This document shows, one piece after another, positions 7,957 to 16,471 of a stretch of 64,000 nucleotides of DNA (positions are counted from its first letter, which is position 1; every line of letters begins with the position of its first letter). The stretch is from Pelagibacteraceae bacterium AG-414-M23 (GTDB lineage Bacteria; Pseudomonadota; Alphaproteobacteria; Pelagibacterales; Pelagibacteraceae). Location of the stretch: NCBI GenBank assembly GCA_003214525.1, contig QCLN01000004.1, positions 20,821-84,820 of the forward strand. The letters are read 5' to 3'. The position numbers and the translations under genes are program-made. The notes under the pieces were generated by a model. The model ran no database searches and was not told the DNA's origin. It saw only the letters and a list, made by a program, of their open reading frames with translations.

Positions 7957-10362
7957 ATGGAAAAACATGCCAAGGTAGTTATAATTGGTGGAGGAGTAGT
8001 TGGTTGTTCAATACTTTACCATCTTTCAAAGTTTGGTTTAAAAGACTGTATATTACTAGAAAGAAATGAACTTACATCAGGATCATCTTGGCACGCTGCT
8101 GGAAATGTTCATGTAATATCTTCAGATCCAAATATTTCAAGAATGATGGCTTATACAATAGGCCTTTATAAAGAAATTGAAAAAGAGTCTGGACATTCGA
8201 CTGGATTTAAACCAAGTGGTGGATTTTATTTGGCATCCAATGACGTATGGGCCGAATATCTTAAAAGAGAAAGATCAAAAGCAAGATATATGGGTCTTGA
8301 TCAAGAATTTATTTCACTTGAAGAAGTTAAAAAGAAAAATCCACTCATTGACCCGTCTAGATATCTTTTGGCTTTATGGGACCCAATTGATGGAGAGGTT
8401 GATCCATCAGGAGTAACTTATGCTTTTGCAAAAGCTGCAAAAGCTCATGGTGGAAAATATTATACTCATACAGTTGTTAAGGACACCAAACAAAAGAAAG
8501 ATGGCTCATGGAATGTTGTAACAGACAAAGGAAACATTAACACAGAAATAGTAATTAATGCTGGAGGATTATGGGCAAGAGAAGTTGGAAAATTGGCTGG
8601 ATTAAATTTACCAGTTCAACCTATGGAACATCACTATTTAATTACAGAAGCTATTCCAGAAATTGAAGCATTAGGAGATCAAAGACTTCCAATTGGTACA
8701 GACTTTGAAGGAAATATTTATTTTAGACAAGAAGGCAAAGGTATGCTGCTTGGAACCTATGAGCAAAAGTCTACTCCTTGGAAGGTAGATGGAACTCCAA
8801 TGAATTTTGGACACGAGCTTTTAGAACCTAAGCTTGATAACATTCAAGACAGATTAGCTATTGGATTTGAAAGAATGCCTGCTTTAGAAAAAGCTGGAAT
8901 TAAAAATATTGTTAATGGGCCATTTACATTTGGTCCAGACGGAAGTCCTTTAATTGGTCCTGTTCCTGGTTTAAAAAACTATTGGGTAGCAGTTGGTGTT
9001 ATGGCAGGTTTTTGCCAAGGAGGTGGAGTAGGAAAGTGTATAGCTGAATGGATTATAGATGGCGAACCTTCAATAGATGTTTGGGCAATGGATGTTGCAA
9101 GATTTGGAGATTATGCATCCCCTCAATATGGAACAATTAAATCTTCAGAAAATTATGAAAGAAGATTTATAATGACCTTTCCAAATGAAACTTTACCAAA
9201 AGGAAGAAGGCAAAAAACAACAGCCTTGTACGATAGATTTATTGAGCAAGGAGCTGTAATGGGAGATGCTTTTGGTTTAGAAAATGTTTTGTGGTTTGCT
9301 AATAACAAAAAAGATGCCTATGAAGAGCCAACAATTAAAAGATCAAGATCTCATAATTATGTTTCTAAAGAAGTAATAAATGTAAGAGAAAATGTAGGAG
9401 TAATTGAAGTTGCTAACTTTTCAAAACATGAATTCAAAGGCCCAGAGGCAAGAAAATTTTTAGATCATATTATGGCAGGAAAATTACCTAAGCCAGGCCG
9501 AATTTCTTTAACACCTATGCTTACTTACAGAGGAAAACTTTATGGAGATCTAACAGTTGCATGTTATGATGAAAATCAATTTATGGTTTTCGGATCAGGT
9601 GCTGCACAAGAAATGCACAGAAGATGGTTTGAAAGTCATATAAGTAAATTTAATTTAACATATAAAAATAGATCAGATGAATTTCATGGCTTATCAATTG
9701 CTGGTCCAAAATCTAGAGAGCTACTCCAAAAAATAACAAGAGATGATGTTTCAAATTCTAAACTTAAATTTAGAGATTCAAGATATATGTTTGTCGGCGG
9801 AGTTCCCGCAATAGTAAATAGAATTTCTTTTACAGGTGAATTAGGTTATGAAATTTATGTAGCTCCCCATTTTCAACTCAAGTTGTATGAAGAAATCATA
9901 CAGGCAGGAAAAGAATTCAATATCAAACCCTTCGGAGGAAGGGCTCTTATGTCAATGAGGCTTGAAAAAAGTTGGGGCGCTTGGACTTTAGACTATAGGC
10001 CAGATTTTACAGCAAAAGAGACTGGTTTAGATGTATTTATTAATTGGGACAAAGATTTTATTGGCAAAGAAAGCGCTAAAAAAGATCAAAGCGCAAATAA
10101 ACTTGTACCATTAATAGTTCAAACAAATGAAATTGATGTAACTAACAATGAAGCTGTAATGAAAAAAGATAAGAGCATTGGATATGTTACTTCAGGTGGC
10201 TTTGCTCATTATGTAAATAAAAGTATCGCTTTCTCATACGTTAATAAAGAAGAAATTAATTCTAATAAAGGCATTCAAATAGAAATTAACGGAGATTTAT
10301 TTAATTGTTCTATAATTAAAGAACCACTTTATGATCCAAGTGGACAAAAGATGAGAAGTTAA
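7957..10362 (+). CDS. Dimethylglycine/sarcosine dehydrogenase-type flavoprotein with GcvT domain
   Basis: An 801-residue two-part protein. Residues about 5-370 form a DAO-type FAD domain: GGGVVG Rossmann motif at 11-16, and SGSSWHAAG, in which H46 is the expected covalent FAD-linking histidine. Residues about 370-425 resemble the FAO_M linker, and 430-800 form a GcvT domain (GEVGY-like segment GELGYEIYV) with a C-terminal beta-barrel. This architecture is that of mitochondrial and bacterial dimethylglycine/sarcosine dehydrogenases, which oxidise an N-methyl group and deliver it to tetrahydrofolate. Placed 9 bases after bhmT, it likely takes dimethylglycine to sarcosine (and perhaps glycine). 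Electron acceptor is not in the window. Confidence 0.85.
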   Translation: MEKHAKVVIIGGGVVGCSILYHLSKFGLKDCILLERNELTSGSSWHAAGNVHVISSDPNISRMMAYTIGLYKEIEKESGHSTGFKPSGGFYLASNDVWAEYLKRERSKARYMGLDQEFISLEEVKKKNPLIDPSRYLLALWDPIDGEVDPSGVTYAFAKAAKAHGGKYYTHTVVKDTKQKKDGSWNVVTDKGNINTEIVINAGGLWAREVGKLAGLNLPVQPMEHHYLITEAIPEIEALGDQRLPIGTDFEGNIYFRQEGKGMLLGTYEQKSTPWKVDGTPMNFGHELLEPKLDNIQDRLAIGFERMPALEKAGIKNIVNGPFTFGPDGSPLIGPVPGLKNYWVAVGVMAGFCQGGGVGKCIAEWIIDGEPSIDVWAMDVARFGDYASPQYGTIKSSENYERRFIMTFPNETLPKGRRQKTTALYDRFIEQGAVMGDAFGLENVLWFANNKKDAYEEPTIKRSRSHNYVSKEVINVRENVGVIEVANFSKHEFKGPEARKFLDHIMAGKLPKPGRISLTPMLTYRGKLYGDLTVACYDENQFMVFGSGAAQEMHRRWFESHISKFNLTYKNRSDEFHGLSIAGPKSRELLQKITRDDVSNSKLKFRDSRYMFVGGVPAIVNRISFTGELGYEIYVAPHFQLKLYEEIIQAGKEFNIKPFGGRALMSMRLEKSWGAWTLDYRPDFTAKETGLDVFINWDKDFIGKESAKKDQSANKLVPLIVQTNEIDVTNNEAVMKKDKSIGYVTSGGFAHYVNKSIAFSYVNKEEINSNKGIQIEINGDLFNCSIIKEPLYDPSGQKMRS

Positions 10363-10991
10363 TGTCTCAAAAAGATGTAGGTAATAAAGTACCGATTTAT
10401 AAACTTAAAAAAACCGAAGAAGTAATGAAATATTACGATGAGTGGGGCATAGGAAATAAATATGATAAGGATATGGTTGACTGGAATTACACTGGTCCCA
10501 AAGAAACTTCAGAAGTTTTTATTAAATATCAAAAAAACAAAGATGCTAAGATCTACGATGCAGGATGTGGAACAGGTTTAGTGGGTGTTGAATTAAAAAA
10601 ATACGGTTTTTCAAATTTTTACGGCGCAGATCTTTCTCAAAAATTATTAGATTTAGTTCCAACAGATCTATATCAAAAGTTAAATAAAGTAGACTTAAAT
10701 AAAACTATTAAAGAAGAAGATAATTCTTATGATGCAGTTATGTGCGTTGGTACATTTACATTTGGCCACGTAAAACCACCTGCGTTAGATGAATTTATTA
10801 GAATTACCAAAAACAAAGGTCTTATTTGTTTTACAATTAATGAAGGAATTCATGAGGAGTATGGTTTTGATAAAAAAATAGACCAACTTAATAAAGATAA
10901 TAAGTGGAAAGAAATAGAATTTTTTAAATCGAACTATATTGCCAGTAAAGATGTTAATGCATGGTTAGGTCTTTACGAGGTTATAAAATAA
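10362..10991 (+). CDS. Class I SAM-dependent methyltransferase (METTL27-like)
   Basis: A 209-residue Rossmann methyltransferase: motif I YDAGCGTGLVG at about residues 65-75, acidic GADLS at the end of strand 2, and a conserved N-terminal MKYYDEWG...YDKDMVDWNY resembling WBSCR27/METTL27-like proteins. The A of the dimethylglycine dehydrogenase stop is shared with its ATG (TAATG), and its own stop overlaps the Rieske gene in the same way, so it is translationally coupled on both sides. The methyl acceptor is unknown; a small metabolite from the betaine pathway is plausible by context only. Confidence 0.8.
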   Translation: MSQKDVGNKVPIYKLKKTEEVMKYYDEWGIGNKYDKDMVDWNYTGPKETSEVFIKYQKNKDAKIYDAGCGTGLVGVELKKYGFSNFYGADLSQKLLDLVPTDLYQKLNKVDLNKTIKEEDNSYDAVMCVGTFTFGHVKPPALDEFIRITKNKGLICFTINEGIHEEYGFDKKIDQLNKDNKWKEIEFFKSNYIASKDVNAWLGLYEVIK

Positions 10992-12166
10992 TGTCTGAAA
11001 TATATAATATTGTTAATAAAAAAAAATTAGATGTAGTTAAAAAACCTATCAGTAAAGCGCATGGTCTTCCAAATGAATGTTATACAAGTAAAGAGTATAC
11101 ATTAATTGAAAGAAAAAAACTGTTTGAAGATAAATGGGTAGTAATCGGTGTCGCAAGTTCCATACCAAATATTGGCGATGTTAAACCTTTTGATCTTTTA
11201 GGAATTCCTTTGTTGTTATTAAGAAACAAAAAGAATCAAATTAAAGTATTTCATAATATTTGTAGTCACAGGGGGTCTAAACTTGTTACGGAGTTATGTA
11301 AAAAAAAAAATATTATAAGATGTCCTTATCATTCATGGTCATACAATTTAGATGGAGATCTAATAGCCACTCCACATATTGGTGGAATGAACAAGCATAA
11401 GAGTCCAGGGTTTAAAAATTCTAAAAGTAATTTAAAAGAAATTAGATCGTACGTGTGGATAGATTTAATTATGATAAATATTAATAACAACGAGATACCT
11501 TTTGAAAAATATATCAAACCATTAGATGAAAGATGGTCAAAATTTTGGCCCAACAAAGATAGAAAATTAATAAAACACTCAAATGATTTTGGATATTTTA
11601 AATTAAAAGCAAAATGTAATTGGAAATTTGCAATTGAAAATTATTGTGAAAGTTATCATTTGCCATGGGTTCATCCTGGACTAAACTCTTATTCAAAAAT
11701 AGAAGATCATTATCATATACAGGGTTTACCCAATAGATTTGCTGGGCAAGGTACTGTTGTTTATAATCCAAGATTTAAGGGTAAAAATAAACTCCCATCT
11801 TTTCCAAACTGGCCAAAAAATAAAGAACATATTGCAGAGTATGTGGCGTTATTTCCAAATGTAATGCTAGGAATACATAAGGATCATTATTATGCTTACT
11901 GGTTAGAACCTATTAATCATGAGCTTACTATAGAACATATGGAATTATATTACGTTGGAGAGAAAGCGGCTAATTCAAAAAAATTTAAATCATTAAGAAA
12001 GCAAAATCATAAATTATGGGAAGATATACAAAGGGAAGATGTTGATATAATCCAAAGAATGCAGATTGGAAGAAACTCACCAGTTTATAATGGTGGAAAT
12101 TTTTCTCCAATTATGGATAATCCCACTCACCATTTTCATAAATGGGTAGTAACAAATTTAGTTTAA
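10991..12166 (+). CDS. Rieske non-haem iron oxygenase of the quaternary-amine type
   Basis: Start set at the ATG at 10991, coupled to the previous stop; a GTG at 10961 would overlap that gene. The 391-residue protein has the Rieske [2Fe-2S] ligands C91-x-H93 and C111-x2-H114 (CSHRG, CPYHSW) and a catalytic domain with N-Y-C-E220-S-Y-H223-x4-H228. A glutamate at the bridging position and this spacing are features of the GbcA/CntA/choline-monooxygenase group, which oxidatively demethylates or cleaves quaternary amines. Substrate could be glycine betaine, carnitine, stachydrine-like or another trimethylammonium compound. No ferredoxin/flavin reductase partner is encoded nearby, so electrons must come from elsewhere. 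Confidence 0.8.
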   Translation: MSEIYNIVNKKKLDVVKKPISKAHGLPNECYTSKEYTLIERKKLFEDKWVVIGVASSIPNIGDVKPFDLLGIPLLLLRNKKNQIKVFHNICSHRGSKLVTELCKKKNIIRCPYHSWSYNLDGDLIATPHIGGMNKHKSPGFKNSKSNLKEIRSYVWIDLIMININNNEIPFEKYIKPLDERWSKFWPNKDRKLIKHSNDFGYFKLKAKCNWKFAIENYCESYHLPWVHPGLNSYSKIEDHYHIQGLPNRFAGQGTVVYNPRFKGKNKLPSFPNWPKNKEHIAEYVALFPNVMLGIHKDHYYAYWLEPINHELTIEHMELYYVGEKAANSKKFKSLRKQNHKLWEDIQREDVDIIQRMQIGRNSPVYNGGNFSPIMDNPTHHFHKWVVTNLV

Positions 12167-12169
12167 ATT

Positions 12170-12610
12170 ATGTATAGACCTTTGCCAGAACAACTAACAA
12201 TAAAAAATTCACCAATCGAGGGTTTAGGTTTATTTGCAACTGAAGATATAAAAGCCAATACTTTTATTGGTGTTACACATATAAGAGACGAGCAGTTTGA
12301 AAACAAATATATTAGAACACCATTAGGTGGTTTTTATAACCATTCTAACAATCCAACAGTAATGAGAATGGTATCAGATTCATTGCCAACACTAAAATTT
12401 GGCGATCCGATTGACCCTAACACCAATGCAAAAAAACTAAAAGATGGAAAAAATGATAGAGAGAATTTGTTTTATAACTTAAATGAAAAAAGTGATGCAA
12501 AATATATGTTTATGGTATCTACCAGAGATATTAAAGCTGGTGAAGAGCTAACAGCAAACTACAATCTTTACACTTACCCCAAAACTGGCGTTGGTATACA
12601 GATGCTTTAA
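12170..12610 (+). CDS. Small SET-domain protein
   Basis: A 146-residue protein that is almost only a SET domain: SPIEGLGLFATEDI at the start (the S-x-x-x-G-x-G-x-F/A strand), NHSNNPT (canonical N-H-S-x-x-P-N), and GEELTANYNLY (canonical G-E-E-L-x-x-x-Y). SET proteins methylate lysine side chains with SAM. Bacterial stand-alone SET proteins are poorly studied. It begins 4 bases after the Rieske stop within the coupled operon, so it is an integral member. It might modify an operon product or another protein; a link to trimethyllysine-derived carnitine metabolism is speculative. Confidence 0.75.
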   Translation: MYRPLPEQLTIKNSPIEGLGLFATEDIKANTFIGVTHIRDEQFENKYIRTPLGGFYNHSNNPTVMRMVSDSLPTLKFGDPIDPNTNAKKLKDGKNDRENLFYNLNEKSDAKYMFMVSTRDIKAGEELTANYNLYTYPKTGVGIQML

Positions 12611-12614
12611 TTGA

Positions 12615-13850
12615 ATGAAATTCAATAGAAAAATTAATCCAAACTTAAAATCAAAACAGAATTTCATAACAAAGAAAAGATTAAAAGAAGACGAGATAGA
12701 TTTTAAAAAGTTAAGATCTTATAGACTTGATAGAGTAAAAAAAAAATTAGAGAAAAACAATCTTGAAGCTTGTATATTATTCGATCCAGTTAATGTTAGA
12801 TACGCTTTGGACTCAGTTAATATGAGCGTTTATAATATGCACAATCTTACCAGATATTGTTTTGTTCCAGTGAGAGGACCAGTGATACTTTACGAATATT
12901 TTAACTGTGGAATATTATCAAAACATTTAAATTTAATAGATGAAATAAGACCAGCAATAACTTGGGATTACTTCAGCAATGGAGACCAAGCAAGCTTACA
13001 ATTAAAAAAATGGATAAATGAAATTGAAGACTTGTCAAAATCTTATTTTAAAAATAAAAAAATAGCGATTGATGTTATTAATGGACCCGCTATTACAGCA
13101 TTAAATAAAACTGGTATTGAAGTTGTGGACGCTAAATTAATTCTTGAACAAGCAAGAGTTATTAAATCACAAGAAGAGTTAAAATGCATGAAGGCAGCTT
13201 TAGAAGTTGCTGAAATTGGTGTTACTAAAATGCGCAATGAACTAAAAGCTGGAATGACCGAAGATGAACTTTGGTCAATTTTACACAAAACAAATATTGA
13301 ACATGGTGGTGAATGGATTGAGTGTAGAATTTTATCTTCAGGCGAAAGAACAAATCCATGGATGCAAGAAAGTAGTAATAAAATAATTCAAAAAGGAGAA
13401 ATGGTATCTTTTGACACTGATATGGTAGGACCTTACGGATACTGCGCCGATATATCAAGAACATATGTTGAAGGCCACAAATTTAATGATAGCCAAAAAA
13501 AAATATATCAAATGGCTGTTGAACAAATTAATCATAATTATAGATTAATAAAACCTGGAACATCTTTTAAAGAATTTACTGAAAAATCTTGGAAACTGCC
13601 TGAAGAATATTATGGAAATAGATATTCCTGCATGCTTCATGGAATTGGCCTTTGCGATGAATGGCCACAGATAAAATACCCAACTGATGGAGGGCAAAAA
13701 GAAGGTTATTTTGAAAAAAATATGACCATTACACTTGAGAGTTATATTGGTAAAGTAGGTGGAAAAGAAGGGGTTAAACTTGAACAGCAGTATTTAGTTG
13801 GTGAAAATAATCTTGAACTGATGTCCCATCATCCATTAGAAGATATCTAA
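12615..13850 (+). CDS. M24-family metalloprotein, DddP-like (candidate DMSP lyase)
   Basis: A 411-residue pita-bread-fold protein. Visible metal ligands are D267 and D269 (FDTDM), D279 (CADIS), H342 (MLHGIG), E375 (TLESY) and E390 (KLEQQ). The extra first Asp, the 10-residue D269-D279 spacing and the 15-residue E-E spacing match what I remember for the DMSP lyase DddP (D295, D297, D307, H371, E406, E421) better than aminopeptidase P. Y337 and D348, five before and six after the His, fall where DddP has catalytic Tyr366 and Asp377. Alternative: another M24 hydrolase such as a creatinase-like or prolidase-like enzyme. Its stop overlaps the next ATG (TAATG). Confidence 0.65.
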   Translation: MKFNRKINPNLKSKQNFITKKRLKEDEIDFKKLRSYRLDRVKKKLEKNNLEACILFDPVNVRYALDSVNMSVYNMHNLTRYCFVPVRGPVILYEYFNCGILSKHLNLIDEIRPAITWDYFSNGDQASLQLKKWINEIEDLSKSYFKNKKIAIDVINGPAITALNKTGIEVVDAKLILEQARVIKSQEELKCMKAALEVAEIGVTKMRNELKAGMTEDELWSILHKTNIEHGGEWIECRILSSGERTNPWMQESSNKIIQKGEMVSFDTDMVGPYGYCADISRTYVEGHKFNDSQKKIYQMAVEQINHNYRLIKPGTSFKEFTEKSWKLPEEYYGNRYSCMLHGIGLCDEWPQIKYPTDGGQKEGYFEKNMTITLESYIGKVGGKEGVKLEQQYLVGENNLELMSHHPLEDI

Positions 13851-14257
13851 TGAAAATAATTTTAATAATGGGATTGCCTGGTGCAGGCAAAACAACTTTA
13901 GCAAATGAGTTGGCAAAATTAATTGAATGTAAAAGATTGAATGCAGACGAAATCAGAAAAGCTGCGAATGATTGGGATTTTTCAAAAGAAGGAAGAGAAA
14001 GACAGGCAAAAAGAATGTCTGATGAAGCTCTTAAAATAAAAAAAGAAGGCAATAATGTCATCGCTGATTTTATTTGCCCAACACCTGAAGCTAGAGAGCT
14101 TTTTCCAGCAGATTACATTGTTTGGGTAGATACCATTAAAGAAGGAAGATTTGAAGATACAAATCAAATGTTTGTAAAACCAGAAAAATTTAATTTTCAT
14201 GTCACAACACAAGATGCTAAGCTATGGGCGTCTAAAATTAAGAAGGATTTAAAATAA
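13850..14257 (+). CDS. Short APS-kinase-like P-loop kinase
   Basis: A 135-residue protein with Walker A GLPGAGKTT at residues 8-16, NADEIRKAAND (CysC has a similar D-G-D-x-x-R segment) and VIADFICPTPEAR, matching the CysC strand followed by P-x-x-x-x-R. It is far shorter than true adenylylsulfate kinases (about 200). SAR11 cells are known to lack assimilatory sulfate reduction, so a role in PAPS synthesis is doubtful if this is SAR11; it may phosphorylate another small molecule or nucleoside-linked group. One-base overlap with genes on both sides (TAATG). Confidence 0.6.
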   Translation: MKIILIMGLPGAGKTTLANELAKLIECKRLNADEIRKAANDWDFSKEGRERQAKRMSDEALKIKKEGNNVIADFICPTPEARELFPADYIVWVDTIKEGRFEDTNQMFVKPEKFNFHVTTQDAKLWASKIKKDLK

Positions 14258-14631
14258 TGTCTTATCAATGGGATAATAAAAAACCAACTGCACAAATGTT
14301 AGGAAGATGGCAACCATTTCATGACGGTCATTATGCTTTATTTGAAGAAATAATTAAAAAAACGGGTCAGGTTTGTATTCAAATAAGAGATGTTCAGGGT
14401 GTTGACGACAATCCTTTTGATTTTGAAACAGTTAAAAAAAATATAGAAGAAAGGTTAAAACCTAAATACGAAGGTAGATTTAAAATTATGTTAGTTCCTA
14501 ATGTAACAAACATTTGCTACGGCAGAGGCGTAGGTTACAAAATAGAAGAAATAGTCATGCCTGAAGAAATACAAAAAATTTCAGCTACAAAAATTAGAGC
14601 TAAAATGAGAGAAGACGGAAAGTTGAAGTAA
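14257..14631 (+). CDS. Small HxGH nucleotidyltransferase
   Basis: A 124-residue protein with the cytidylyl/adenylyltransferase signature: GRWQPFHDGH (HxGH at about 22-25) near the start and ISATKIR near 108-114 at the end, equal to the I-S-S/A-T-x-I-R motif of NadD/CoaD/TagD-type enzymes. It is only one domain and shorter than NMN adenylyltransferases (about 170 or more). It directly follows and overlaps the APS-kinase-like gene, so the two probably act in sequence: phosphorylation and then nucleotide activation of one substrate. The substrate is unknown. Confidence 0.7.
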   Translation: MSYQWDNKKPTAQMLGRWQPFHDGHYALFEEIIKKTGQVCIQIRDVQGVDDNPFDFETVKKNIEERLKPKYEGRFKIMLVPNVTNICYGRGVGYKIEEIVMPEEIQKISATKIRAKMREDGKLK

Positions 14632-14637
14632 AATTCA

Positions 14638-15489
14638 ATGAACGATAGACTTAAAACTATTGTAGACTTAGAAAAATATCCAATTCAAGATTTAAATTCT
14701 CCAAAAATAAAAGATCTGATAGAAAAATGCAAAAGTGAACTAAATCAATTTAGTTGTTCAACAATTCCTAATTTTATTTTGCCAAATTCTTTAAAAATAA
14801 TGAATTTAGAATTAGAAAAACAACTTGATGAAGTTTATATGTCAAAAGAAAGTATTAACGCATATCTTTACGCTAAAGATGATCCAACATTACCAGAAAA
14901 TCATCCAAAAAGAATATTTATGAATAGATATAACGGATATTTAAATTCTGATTGTTTTCCAAAAGAATCTGAGATGAAGTTTCTTTATGAAACTGAAGAA
15001 CTTTTAAAGTTTATTTCAGCTTGTTTAGGTATTGAACCAATTTATAGATGGGCTGACCCACTTGCGTGTCATGCATACAACGTTATGAAACCCGATGGTA
15101 TTCTTCCATGGCATTTTGATAGTTGTGAATTCACATTAAGCTTAATGATACAGAAGCCTGAAAAAGGAGGAGTGTTTGAGTATTGTCCAAATATTCGTGG
15201 ACCTGGAAATGAAAACTTTGATGAAGTTAAAAAAGTAATTGATGGAGATCGTACAAGAGTGCGACAGTTAAAATTAGAGCCAGGTGATTTACAAATATTT
15301 AAAGGACGTTTTACATTACACAGAGTTACTAAAATTGAAGGAAACCTTTCAAGATATATGTGTATACCTGCTTATGTATTAGATCCATGGAGAGTAAACA
15401 CGCCCGAACATTCAAAAGCAATTTATGGAAAAGTATTACCAATTCACCTAGAAAGAAATATAGCTAGATCTGATGGATTAGCTGATTAA
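14638..15489 (+). CDS. 2-Oxoglutarate/Fe(II)-dependent oxygenase
   Basis: A 283-residue protein with a double-stranded beta-helix core. The iron triad is H159-x-D161 (WHFDS) and H228 (LHRV), with R239 (LSRY) as the likely 2-oxoglutarate-binding arginine; EPGDLQIFKG is typical of the strand before the distal His. The HxD form argues for a hydroxylase and not a halogenase, which would have HxG. It resembles uncharacterised oxygenases of the amino-acid hydroxylase/BesD-like neighbourhood, from memory. It sits between the nucleotidyltransferase (6-base gap) and carnitine dehydrogenase (no gap). Substrate unknown. Confidence 0.7.
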   Translation: MNDRLKTIVDLEKYPIQDLNSPKIKDLIEKCKSELNQFSCSTIPNFILPNSLKIMNLELEKQLDEVYMSKESINAYLYAKDDPTLPENHPKRIFMNRYNGYLNSDCFPKESEMKFLYETEELLKFISACLGIEPIYRWADPLACHAYNVMKPDGILPWHFDSCEFTLSLMIQKPEKGGVFEYCPNIRGPGNENFDEVKKVIDGDRTRVRQLKLEPGDLQIFKGRFTLHRVTKIEGNLSRYMCIPAYVLDPWRVNTPEHSKAIYGKVLPIHLERNIARSDGLAD

Positions 15490-16431
15490 ATGATTAAAAA
15501 AATAGCTGTAATTGGTACAGGAGTTATTGGAGCCGGATGGATCATCAGGATTTTGGCGCACAATAAAAAAGTTATCGCATATGATAAAAACTCCAGATTG
15601 GAAAAAAAGTTAATTTCAGAAATAAAGAGAGTATGGCCTTCTATAAAAAAATTATTTAATAATAAAAAACTTAATCTTAAAAATTTCAAATATGTAACTT
15701 CTATAGAAGAAGCTGTTAAAGAAGCAGATTTTATTCAAGAATGTGCAACTGAAGATTATAAAATAAAAACAAAACTAATGAATATCATTGGGAAATTTTC
15801 AAAACACGATGCTATAATATCATCGAGCTCTTCAGGCTTACTTCCCACAATGATATATTCCAAGTGTAAAAATCCACATCGAACAATGATAGCTCACCCT
15901 TTTAACCCTGTTTATATGTGTCCTGGAGTTGAGATTGTGCCTGGGAAAAAAACTAAGAAAAAATTTTTGAATAAGGCAAATAAATTTTACAAATCAATAT
16001 CAATGAACCCAATTATGATAAAAAAAGAATTACCAGGATATTTATCAGATAGACTTCAAGAAGCACTGTGGAGAGAAGCATTACATATAGTAAATGAAGG
16101 ATATGCTTCTACAAAAGAATTAGACAGAGCAATAGAAGATGGTCCTGGACTAAGATGGTCATTAATGGGAACTTTTTTAACGTTTCATTTAGCCGGAGGA
16201 AAAGGGGGCATGAAACACATGCTAGAGCAATTTGGACCTGCTTTAAAATTACCTTGGACTAAATTAAAGGCTCCAACTCTTTCAAAAAAACTTTCAACAA
16301 GAGTTATTGCAGGAACCAAACAACAGGCTAGAGGAAAATCTGTAGAGCAATTGTCAAAAATAAGAGACGAATATCTGGTCAATCTTTTAAAACTAAGAAA
16401 AAAATATGAAGACAAAATAAGGAAACGATAG
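15490..16431 (+). CDS. lcdH: L-carnitine 3-dehydrogenase-like oxidoreductase
   Basis: A 313-residue protein of the 3-hydroxyacyl-CoA dehydrogenase fold: NAD motif G9-x-G11-x2-G14 (IGTGVIGAG), SSSSSGLLP and AHPFNPVY in the catalytic region, and a C-terminal helical domain with DGPGLRW...GTFLTFHLAGG, a string I associate with carnitine 3-dehydrogenases, and EQFGPALKLPW after it. Known reaction: L-carnitine + NAD+ to 3-dehydrocarnitine, which is then converted towards glycine betaine. It starts on the base after the oxygenase stop and is the last gene of the operon that begins with bhmT, linking carnitine breakdown to betaine use. No dehydrocarnitine-cleaving enzyme or thioesterase is in the window. 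Confidence 0.8.
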   Translation: MIKKIAVIGTGVIGAGWIIRILAHNKKVIAYDKNSRLEKKLISEIKRVWPSIKKLFNNKKLNLKNFKYVTSIEEAVKEADFIQECATEDYKIKTKLMNIIGKFSKHDAIISSSSSGLLPTMIYSKCKNPHRTMIAHPFNPVYMCPGVEIVPGKKTKKKFLNKANKFYKSISMNPIMIKKELPGYLSDRLQEALWREALHIVNEGYASTKELDRAIEDGPGLRWSLMGTFLTFHLAGGKGGMKHMLEQFGPALKLPWTKLKAPTLSKKLSTRVIAGTKQQARGKSVEQLSKIRDEYLVNLLKLRKKYEDKIRKR

Positions 16432-16471
16432 TAAAAAATATATAACATCTAAAATTTAATTAACAATATTT

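Noticed and set aside
10961..10990. GTG start for the Rieske gene
   Set aside because: The ATG at 10991 is coupled to the previous stop (TAATG), like other junctions of the operon.
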